In this document: positions 14,272 to 23,600 of the stretch, piece by piece
How the letters are laid out: the number at the start of each line of letters is the position of its first letter
Position numbering within the stretch: the stretch's first letter is position 1
Assembly: GCA_900319035.1 (NCBI GenBank)
Contig: ONMU01000009.1
Span: 1-56,287, forward strand
Direction: 5' to 3'
Source of the DNA: an uncultured Bacteroidales bacterium
GTDB taxonomy: Bacteria > Bacteroidota > Bacteroidia > Bacteroidales > Paludibacteraceae
DNA length: 56,287 nucleotides
Program-made: the position numbers and the translations under genes
The notes under the pieces: generated by a model
The model's input: only the letters and a program-made list of their open reading frames with translations
Told to the model about the DNA's origin: nothing
Database searches by the model: none

Positions 14272-14877
14272 ATGAGATACGGGTACATACGTGTGAGCAG
14301 CGACAAACAGACAGTAGAGAACCAGCGTTTTGAGATCGAGCAGTTCTGCCGACGGGAAGGTTTAACTATCGACGGATGGATAGAAGAGACCGTTTCGGGC
14401 ACCAAACCCTATTCGAAACGCCAATTGGGCAAACTGCTGCGTCATGTCGGCAAAGGGGATTTGATCTTATGCAGCGAGTTAAGCCGGTTGGGTAGAAGTC
14501 TGTATATGATCATGGAGATTCTCAGTTACTGCATGCACCGCGGTTGTCTGGTTTGGACGATCAAAGACGGCTACAGGTTGGGCGATGACATCCAATCCAA
14601 AGTACTGGCTTTCGCTTTCGGGCTGTCGGCAGAGATAGAACGCAATCTGATCAGCCAACGGACCAAAGAGGCGTTAGCGCGGCTGAAGGCGGAAGGCAAA
14701 CCAATCGGTCGTCCTCAAGGACACAAGACGCGCAAAGAGTTACGTTCCGTTTATCGCCATGAGGCGTACGTGCGCAAGGCGCTGCAGAATGGGCTGTCTC
14801 AACGCAAGATAGCCGAGCGTATTCATTGCAGCCGCAACACACTCAGAAGCTATATTGCTCAATATCTCAACCCATAG
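14272..14877 (+). CDS. Serine site-specific recombinase, Mpi-like DNA invertase
   Basis: 201 residues from ATG 14272; the longer TTG frame begins inside the -7 box. The catalytic domain opens with MRYGYIRVSSDKQTVENQRF, with the nucleophile Ser in RVS. ELSRLGRS and the long E-helix region (AFAFGLSAEIERNLISQRTK) follow, and a C-terminal resolvase-type HTH (GLSQRKIAERIHCSRNTLRS) comes after GRPQG. Length and motifs match the small serine invertases/resolvases. It particularly resembles my recollection of the Bacteroides fragilis Mpi invertase, which flips many surface-polysaccharide promoters. It stands 170 bp from the silent surface-protein copy at 15049-16977, next to an inverted-repeat pair, so it is a good candidate for driving inversion there. 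Confidence 0.9.
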   Translation: MRYGYIRVSSDKQTVENQRFEIEQFCRREGLTIDGWIEETVSGTKPYSKRQLGKLLRHVGKGDLILCSELSRLGRSLYMIMEILSYCMHRGCLVWTIKDGYRLGDDIQSKVLAFAFGLSAEIERNLISQRTKEALARLKAEGKPIGRPQGHKTRKELRSVYRHEAYVRKALQNGLSQRKIAERIHCSRNTLRSYIAQYLNP

Positions 14878-14901
14878 TGCGATGCACACATAAATGCATC
14901 G

Positions 14902-14935
14902 AATGATCTTTGACGTAATGTAGATAACTAAAAAT
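14902..14935 (+). repeat. Leader repeat copy 4 with TAGATAACTAAAAAT
   Basis: AATGATCTTTGACGTAATG (14902-14920) is followed by TAGATAACTAAAAAT (14921-14935). The same 15-mer occurs, in the same orientation, at 17587-17601 just before the large adhesin gene. The left copy now leads into non-coding sequence, as if a gene start had been separated from it. Confidence 0.75.
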
Positions 14936-15097
14936 TGGTGAAAATCGAGGATTTCAAAATCACGGGATATATACATAGTATATATAAGGTGATGTTGGAT
15001 ACGATATTGGCTAGGCATTACCAGGGCTTTGTGTTGTGCCGCCTCCGGTTAGGAATAATCAAGGCTGAGGGGCTCAAAAAGGGGTGTCCAAAAAAAG

Positions 15098-15137
15098 GAC
15101 CCATTTATTGAACCAAGTTGAGTGCAGCATTGTGTAA
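15098..15137 (-). repeat. Left arm of a 40-bp inverted repeat, candidate inversion site
   Basis: On the reverse strand it matches 19194-19233 at 38 of 40 positions. The central part is CTCAACTTGGTTCAAT, with a weak AAC..GTT dyad. Sequence on either side is much less alike. It lies at the 3' end of the silent copy. Confidence 0.7.
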
Positions 15138-16582
15138 CGAATGATTTTGCGTATGTCGCCGTAAAGGTTGTCATACGAATTTGGTTTTTGCTAGTCTGAT
15201 TTGGTTGAGCATTCAACCTTAGAGATGTTGAATTAACATTACTTACTGTTTGCGTTGTACTGCTAGTGGTTAATGTTCCTGCACCAACCGAATTAATGTA
15301 ATATTGCGATCCACTTAATGTGGCGACCATTGACAAAATAGCACCTGTTGTAATAGAGAGCGTAGCATAACTTCCCTTATTGACCGTCCATGTATTAGGT
15401 GTTCCTGTTGTATATCTCTGACCATTATTAATTGAGAATTGGAGCGTCGATGAGGTGTGCGACCATGGACCTGTACCCGATAAATTACTGATATCCGCAG
15501 CTGCAAATGTAACGGTTCCTTTTGTGCCAAATACAGCATGATAGGTCTTTGCGGAGCTGATAGTTGTCGCGGAAGTAATCAGAGTCGGTAAAGTATTTGT
15601 AGGAGTTGATCCTATATTTGTTTCTGACCAGCCGATAAAATCCTTGGTTGGATCACAACTCGTCGGATCATCAGGGAAGACAACATTTGTACCGCTTCGA
15701 ATGGATTTTGTGTCATATGTATCGCCATTTCGCTTGAATGTCACGGTGTAGTACGTGCCTGGAATTGCATTGTCACTTACAGGGTCACTATTACAATATG
15801 AGCCATTACCATTAGCAGTTACAGTCCATGTATACTCAGTACCATTAGCCAAACTTGTAATAGCACACGTTTTAGTAGTCGTTCCAGTTATCGTTCCAAC
15901 CGATCCAGCAGCCACTCCGGAACTGGCATTTTTACAAGTAACGGTATAACTGCTCGCATTTACATCATTCGGCCAAGACAATGTCAATCTATTACTTGCG
16001 GGCGTAACGGTGACATCAGGATCGTCAAGTTTAGTTCCTGTACATCCGGCAGAATAGTTGACCGTGATGGAATAAATGTATATTGATTTATCGCCGGATA
16101 ATGTAATACTTGTGATATCATCATTAATTGTAAATGTATAGTCATCAGCCGTTCCTGTTGTTGTTTGCTCTCCAACACCATTCACGTTTAACTTTGCATC
16201 CTTGTTTTTTTTGTTATCTGGATTGTTCGCATTCACGACTATTGTGGTCGCAGAAACTTGTCCAGATGAGGATAGTGCAATACTTAATGATGACGAATTA
16301 CCTGATTGTCCTATACGAATACATGTTTTCGTGTCTCCGTAGTAGCAGTTTCCGGAATTTACAGTAAAAGGTTGGGATGTAACGTAACTTGTACCATCTG
16401 AAATAGCAGTTGTTGCATTTACAGTAGATGTAATAGCCGTTGCACTACTCGTATTATTACCAAAAGTAATGGTATAAGAGTCTCCCCACGCATTCCCAAC
16501 TCCGACAGTCAGCATACATAGGCAAATCAGACTGGCGAGAGAGAATCGAGAGAGATTCGAACCGAGACTAAGAAGGAAGCGA

Positions 16583-16935
16583 GTAAGGGTTAAGTAAGGG
16601 TTAAGTAAGGGTTTTATAAGACTAATCCTAGACCTTTCCCGATATCTCACCGTACTCTCGCAGGACGCTTTGCCTACAAAATTTGCACTGGCAAAAGTGG
16701 CAAAAGTGGCAAAAATTGACTTTGCACTTTTTGCACTTTCTGCACTTTCTACAAAAATTTGCGCTGTCCATTTTGTCCATTTTGTCCATTTTGTCCATTT
16801 GAAAAATTGCATGACAAAGTTGACCAAGTTGACCAACTTGACCCACAGCATCATCACCAAAACGGCAAAAAGTTGGCGCGAGTGAATCGGTCCATTCTCG
16901 ATGTTGTGTCGGTCCATTCTCGGTCCATTTACGGT
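16583..16935. repeat. Mosaic of unrelated 9-11-bp tandem repeats
   Basis: In order: TAAGTAAGGGT x3 (16583-16613), GTGGCAAAA x2 and TTTGCACTT-type words (16690-16745), CCATTTTGT x4 (about 16769-16803), AAGTTGACC-type words x3 (16817-16842), and GGTCCATTCTC words (16890-16925). Each block has its own unit. They are read through in the reverse-strand open frame (for example KWTKWTKWTKW) and form its implausible N-terminal extension. Confidence 0.8.
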
Positions 16936-17053
16936 ACATAACACGTTTTTCGATAAATTAGTAAACAAGGTTGTCATACTATTTTAGTTTTAAAATTTCC
17001 ATTTTTAAAGTTATCTGCATTCGATCCTATAGCCGCGGACTTTTCCGCAAAGC

Positions 17054-17080
17054 GAACATTGACGTATTGAAAAAGACTGA
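17054..17080 (+). repeat. Left inverted end of the DUF2442 cassette
   Basis: GAACATTGACGTATTG followed by AAAAAGACTGA. Positions 17059-17080 match the complement of 17494-17515 at 21 of 22 positions. Confidence 0.75.
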
Positions 17081-17106
17081 TAATTTGCTTTTTTCTTTGG
17101 AAATGC

Positions 17107-17137
17107 TTGCATATATCAAAAAAAAGTTGTACCTCTG
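17107..17137 (+). promoter_or_regulatory. Promoter of the DUF2442 gene
   Basis: TTG 17107-17109, 20 nt, TACCTCTG 17130-17137 (one change from TAnnTTTG). It is the only promoter seen between here and the large adhesin operon. Confidence 0.75.
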
Positions 17138-17211
17138 CAGCCGAAAACAAATTACGCAACTTGCGTAACGCAAAATGCGTAATCTTATAACCAATTGAAA
17201 AAGTAGTAGTT

Positions 17212-17421
17212 ATGGTTAATGTCTCTAAAATATGGTTAACCGATACGGGAGCATGGATACGTACTGCTGATGGTCGTGAGGCATGCGAACTTTTTGAACG
17301 CCACCCCAGATTACTGCATGCAAGCAAGGAAGAGAGAGCCAACTATGAATGTTCTCCCTACGGTATTCATTGGCCTCAGATAGATGATGACCTTTGTTTT
17401 GATGGGTTCTTGAGGCAATAA
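17212..17421 (+). CDS. DUF2442-family small protein
   Basis: 69 residues (MVNVSKIWLTDTGAWIRTAD). The pattern WLTD..W..TADGREACELF, then the region up to GIHWPQIDDDLCFDGF, fits the DUF2442 family, whose members often accompany DUF4160 proteins in toxin-antitoxin-like pairs. No DUF4160 partner is adjacent, so this is an orphan. It has a promoter and a leader like that of the toxin-antitoxin cassette, is followed by the same terminator type, and is enclosed by 22-bp inverted repeats. The whole 17054-17523 block looks like a mobile or shuffled single-gene cassette. Confidence 0.8.
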   Translation: MVNVSKIWLTDTGAWIRTADGREACELFERHPRLLHASKEERANYECSPYGIHWPQIDDDLCFDGFLRQ

Positions 17422-17457
17422 AGTAACTCTCCTCTTTAAGTAGCATCTTATATCAGT

Positions 17458-17490
17458 CTGGCATGGAACGGAAGTTCCGTGTCAGTTTTG
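17458..17490 (+). terminator. Terminator of the DUF2442 gene
   Basis: CTGGCATGGAAC / GTTCCGTGTCAG stem and TTTTGTTTT; a near copy of 14059-14094. Confidence 0.85.
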
Positions 17491-17493
17491 TTT

Positions 17494-17523
17494 TCAGTCT
17501 TTTTCAATATGTCAAAGATCGTC
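17494..17523 (-). repeat. Right inverted end of the DUF2442 cassette (leader repeat copy 6)
   Basis: Reverse complement contains GACGATCTTTGACATATTG then AAAAAGACTGA, the inverted counterpart of 17054-17080. Confidence 0.75.
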
Positions 17524-17611
17524 ATTGATTTGTGATTAAGGGCTCGGCCAAGAGCCGCTAACCGATAATGCGAAATAACGCAAACATAGATAACTAAAAA
17601 TACAAGATAAA

Positions 17612-20600
17612 ATGAAACATCTAAACTTTTTATCAAATTTATTGAGTTTATCATTAGGCTCACCGTGTACTGACGTTAGCCTTGATCGTCGGTTGACCGT
17701 CGGCTCACCGTCGGGATTGGACGCAAAATGGAAGCAAAATCCATTCATGCGTTTTGCAGTAGTCTTAACCTTAATCTTCACCATCGGAGTTGGAACTGCG
17801 TGGGGAACTACAGCTTCTTTGACCAATGCGGAAATAAAAGCTGCTACGGCCGGTAACTCTTATGCGAGTCGTTCTGTCACAAGTTCTTCTGGTACATGGT
17901 CGGGAACAATGATTATTAACACTTCAACCGGTTATGTCCAGATTAACAAAAATAAGAATAACTATTATTTAGGGTCTCCAACATTTGCTGGCGGAGTTAC
18001 GCAAGTTTCTATAGAAACTAATAATAGCACAGCTAGCGGAAGAGTATTCTATATATGTTCATCTACCAGTACAGCTCAACCTACTTCGGGAGATTTGGGG
18101 CAAGGAAGCACGCCTAGTTCCAACGGAACGGCAACTATTTCTATAACTGGTTCTCCAACTAGTTTTTATATTTACTCCAACGGAGCAGCTTATATCAAGG
18201 CTGTGACTGTTACATATACTGCAGCATGCGCGGGTACACAATTGGAAACACCAGAGGTAACAACAACTCCTTCCAACCAACAAATCCAACTATCTTGGTC
18301 TGCAGTAGATCATGCAACCAAATATCAAGTCAGTTGGAATGGCGGTGCATTTGCTGATGCCACTTCTCCTTATACCAAGTCTTCTATTACTAATGGCACT
18401 TCATATACTTGGGCTATAAAAGCTATAGGTAATGGTTCAACCTATTGTGATAGTGAAGTCAATGAAGGAACCACAAAACCTGGTAGTACAATTAGAACAG
18501 TTACCTGGAAAGTTAATGGAGAAACATATGCAACTACGTACGTCGCTAGTGGTGACCATTTGATGTTACCTGCTAGTCCTTCACCATGCGCAGTTGGCAA
18601 GGTATTTGCCGGTTGGAGTGAAACCAATATTGGAAGTACGCCAACTGATACAAAGCCCACCTTTATTTCCTCGCAGACTACTATTAGTGCTAATAAGACA
18701 TACCACGCAGTATTTGCAACCAGAACTGCGAATAGTTACACTAAAGGCGATATTAATGATTTATTCCCAGGGCAAACTGTACTAATCGTAAACGAAACTG
18801 GTAATGTTGCTTTATCCGATGAGGCAGTCAGCGGAAAAGAAGACCAAAGACTTAAACCTGTCAGCGTTACAATTAGTTCAAGTAAAATCACCTCTATGAG
18901 CAACAGTCACTTGATTTGGACGGTTGAAAATAGAGGATTGAAATATAATTTTAAAACGGGAACTGGTTATTTACGTGCCACTGCTTCTGGAAATGATAAA
19001 CTATCGTGTGGAAGCGGTGCAGACCCATGGACTCTTACTGCAAATAGTGGGAAATACTATATGAATAGTACAAATAGTGGTACTTCTCGCATTCAATATT
19101 ATAGTAGTGGTACTTGTTTTCAAACTTACGGTAGTAACGCAACTGGAAATAACTATTCAATGTCATTCTTTGTCCCAACGTACACACAGTACATTACACA
19201 ATGCTGTACTCAACTTGGTTCAATTAATGGGTCGGTTTCTTGGAGCAACCCGACACAGGCGGTGGTTACATGGGATAAGTTGGATGATCAAGTATCAGCA
19301 TGGGCATTGTCGTGGAGTCCGAATACTGCCGGGTCGTCCATTACTTCGGCTATTGCGGATAAAGGTTCAACTCAAAAGACGGCAACCGTTTCCGGTTTGG
19401 CATGCGGTACGGAATATACATTCACACTTACTCCGACGATAAAGAGTGGAGTATGTACACCTGCAAGCAATCCGACCATAGAGAGTACTTCTACAAAATA
19501 CTCCATTACCAAAGCAAGTGTAACCGGCGGCTCATTTACGACGAAGATTAGTTCGACGGCTGTAACAGAAGCATGCAATAGCTCTACAATTAGTATTGCA
19601 GCGACACCCAGTACGGGATATACGTTCAGCAGTTGGACGATAACAAATGATGACAATTCCGATGCAGATGTTACATCCACATTGTTGGGTGCCAATTCAA
19701 CCACTGCATCGACATCCTTCACGATGCCGAGCCATAGAGTAACGATTACTCCGTCATTCAGTTGTATTGAGCCGGCAATTGATACAGATCCTGCGAGTGC
19801 ATCTTATACGGAAGGCGCGTCTCCTTCGGCATTGACTGTTGAGGCAACATTAAGTTCGGGAACGCTTACATACAAATGGCAGAAGAGCACAAACAGCGGA
19901 GTTAGTTGGACTGATGAGTCCGGTACGGGATATAACACAGCAACTTACGCGGCAGCGAACATCAGTACCTCGCTCAGCGCTAATGGTGTTCAGTACAGAT
20001 GTATCGTTGGTAACAGCGAAGGAGGTTGTACTGTTACATCAGGTGTAGCAACTATCACCGTTACGGTAGCATCGAAGTGTGTGGCACCGACGTTCTCGGT
20101 GGCAGCAGGTACGTATAACAGCGCACAGACAGTGACTATCAGCAGTACGACACCCGGAAGTACTATTTATTACACCACTAATGGAGACGAACCGACGACG
20201 AGTAGCAGTCACGGCACAGAAGGAGAAGCAAGTGCGAGTGTGACGGTGAGCAGTTCATTGACGCTCAAAGCAATCGCTTATAAAGGAGGAATGACCACTT
20301 CGGATGTAAGCGATGCAGCCTATGTCATTTGCTCCACCGACCCGAGTTTCAGCACGACAAGTAGTTCGAACATCACCATCACCGGTGCGAGAGTGACTTG
20401 CGCAGGTATTACGAAAGGTACGTGCGACATCGATGCATACGGAATTGTCTATGGAACAAGCGAACACCCGACAGGCAATGCGCAGCAGAAAGGCACAGAC
20501 GCTTCAACGAACGTAAGCAGCTACTACGTGGATCTGACAGGACTAACAGCAGCTACTACTTATTATGCGCGTCCTTATGCAACGGTGAACGGCAAAACAG

Positions 20601-23600
20601 TTTATGGCACAGAGATTTCTTTTACCACTTTACATATTCCGGTGATCACGGTGAGCGAGACGAGCCGTGCGTTCGGTACTAAGAAAGTGGACGGTTCCTA
20701 TGAGATGTCGTTTGATGTAAGCGGTAGTTACTTACAAGGCAATATCGGTTTGGCTGTCAGCGGTACGAACGCAGCGATGTTCTCTGTAGATAGAACTTCA
20801 TTGACGCCGAGCACCGGAACGGTAGGAAGCACCACGGTTACGGTGACCTATACTCCTTCCGCAGCTGGTTCGCACAGCGCTACTGTGTCTATCACGAGTA
20901 CGAATGCAACAACGAAGACAGTGACGCTGAGCGGAACAGGACAATACGAAGATATCTATATGACGGCTATGCACGAAGGTGTGGATGCTTGGGAGGATTA
21001 CGCGATAGGTGTTACTAAAGCGGGCACCGGTTATGAGGTACCGAATCCGGGCGATATAGCAGCCGGCGACCGTGAAGGAACCGGTTGCGAAGGAATACAC
21101 TATCATTTTGCAGGATGGGTTGAAGAGAGCTACAAAGCATCGCCCAGCGGACATATTGTGGCAGCTTCGGGCACCAAAGATGCCAGCAATAAGACCTTCT
21201 GGGCTGTATGGGAGAAAGAAAGCGATGAGAGTACACCTGTGACTTATGTAAAAACAACTTCCGTATCTGTGGATGATATTGTAGTAATTGCTCAGATTGA
21301 TCATATAACTACACCTGGAATAACGGGAACTGAGTTAGATGGTTTTACTAATTCACCATATGGAACAGGAGCGGAGTTTACTACGACACCTGCTGCGACT
21401 AAAGAATGGACAATCGTTACAGGATATAATAGTACCGGTGTCGCATTTAAAAATGGCGACGACTATTTAAACTGGAATAGTAGTAATTCTTTGAGTACTT
21501 CTACTGATCTTACAGCTAATAGTTCATGGACCATTACAACAATTCAAGATGATGCAGACGAAGATCGCGCACAAATAGCAAATAACCAGACCAGTTCACG
21601 TAAAATTTGTTGGAATCAAAGCAATCCACGTTTTGCAGCATATGAAAAGAATCACGGGCTCAATACAAATCAATACTATTGGTATCCAGTATTTTATAAA
21701 AAGACAGGTGGTATAGTTTATGGTGACCCGAAGGTTGAGTGTATTTGTTCGGCTAATCCGATAGCAGGAACGGCAGCAGTGGATGCTGAGGGAACATTCT
21801 CGGCAAGTAGCATTGCTGTGAAAGCAACCGGTGCAAGCACAGGTCACGCGGATTGCTCATACACCGATTACGGATTTGTTTGGTCAAGCAGCGTAAGTGC
21901 AGCGGCAGACTTGAAGTTAGTGGAAGGCACAGGAGCCGCTGCGGCTAACTGCATAAAGGTACAAGTTGACGACGAAGGTGAGGTGACTTCCTTCACCGGT
22001 TCTATAACCGGTTCGTTCAGCGCAGGCAATGCGATATACTTCCGTTCGTATGTCAAGAATGGCAAGTCGGATGGAACTTACCAGTATAGCGACGTAGTCA
22101 CCGTCACTCCGCGAAGCGTGACTTTCAACTTGAATGGTCACGGAAGCAGCGCACCTGTTGCACAATTTGTAAACAACGGCAGTAAGGCTACCGATCCGAG
22201 TTACGCAGAGAGCGTAACGGGTTATACGTTTGGCGGTTGGTACAAAGAAGTCGGTTGCACGAATCAATGGAACTTCGCTTCGGATGTAGTAAGCGGCGAA
22301 AGTAAGACCCTGTACGCTAAGTGGACTCCGATTAGTTATTCCGTACGGTTTAACGACAACGATGAGAACTACTTAGGCACAGCAACCGGGAAGATGAGCG
22401 ACCAGAGCTTCGATTATGATGAGAACAAAGCATTGACGGCAAACGGATTCAGCTTAGCAGGTTATGATTTCGCTGGTTGGGCACTCACAGCGGACGGAGG
22501 TGTGGCATATACAGATGGAGCAAGTGCAAGTAACCTGAGTTCGACCGATGGAGAGATCGTTGATCTGTACGCTATTTGGTCGCCTAAGAACTATGACGTG
22601 ACGTTAGCTGCAACCGACGAGACGAGTTCTGTTGGCGAACAAGTAGTGACGGCGACCTACAATGCCGCTATGCCGACCACGAAGAAAGGCAGCGGAGACG
22701 TCGTTGCACCGAGCAGAACGGGTTATACGTTTACCGGTTGGGAGTATAGTTCGACTACGTACTATAACTATAACGCCGGTACGAGCACGCTTTCGAGTGC
22801 GCATGTATGGGATCAACCGAATAGCACGACGACCTTGACGCCGAAGTGGAGCATCAATAGTTACACGCTGACGTGGGATTTAGCTGGTGGAACAGTGAGC
22901 GTAGAAGGAACCGGCGCTGCAGAAGGAGCAACAGGTACACCGAGTTCATCGGTAGTATATAACTCTGCTATCACCGTTCCGACGGTTACGAGGGCAGGTT
23001 ATAACTTCGCAGGCTGGAATGTTACTCCGGAAAGTAAGATGCCTGCAAGCGATGTTACTTATACAGCTACTTGGACACCCAAGACGCTGAATAGTATCTC
23101 GTTGGCGGAGGCCTCGGTCAGCGTCTATGTTGGAGAAATCAAATACGTAAACGTCATCTTTGATCCGACGGACATTCTTTCGAAAGCATTCGGGCAAGTA
23201 GCAACACCGAATTATTGTCAATTGAATAGTTACGATTCGTATAACAAGTTGAAGATAACCGGTGGTAGGGCTGAAGTAGATATATCTGTCAATAGAACAG
23301 AAACTGTAAGTATCAAGTATACTGCAGACGAGACTAAAACAGCATCTATTTCAGTAACGGTTAAACCGCTGCCGACCGTAACGTTTGTGGATTTGATACA
23401 TAACAAGTCTGACTTTGCAAATAGCGGTGATGGCTATACGGCTGCGACGGGAGTACTGATTTCGACAGTAACGACCGGCGTGGTAAGTCATGCGAAGAAG
23501 ACACCGACGCATGACGATGTGGACGTGCCGGGGACGGGTAACAGTTGCGAGAAGACACACTTACATTTGATGGGATGGATACGAAGCGACTATAGCAAAG

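Larger units (their letters stand above)
15049..16977 (-). pseudogene. Silent N-terminal copy of the modular surface protein (opposite orientation)
   Basis: The frame is open from 16977 to 15049, but only codons after about 16551 look like protein. There is a signal-like FSLASLICLCMLTVGVGNAW without a nearby ATG. A beta-sandwich (YTITFGNN..), an FN3-like region (about residues 315-405, ending with AIPG), an InlB-type repeat (KDFIGWSETNIGS..YHAVFG) and a second beta-sandwich module follow. The order matches residues 60-540 of the adhesin at 17612-23752, but the last variable module differs from the lectin-like module found there. Homology ends at CCTQLGSINGS, encoded by the inverted repeat 15098-15137; beyond it the frame runs 14 residues into unrelated DNA and stops. 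There is no start codon at the expected place, no promoter and no C-terminal half. It is either decayed or, more interestingly, a stored alternative N-terminus. Confidence 0.65.

Noticed and set aside
14921-17601. Direct 15-bp repeats TAGATAACTAAAAAT as ends of a transposon
   Set aside because: The repeats are in leader-like positions and only one side is followed by a gene start. No transposase lies between them; a duplicated leader explains them better.
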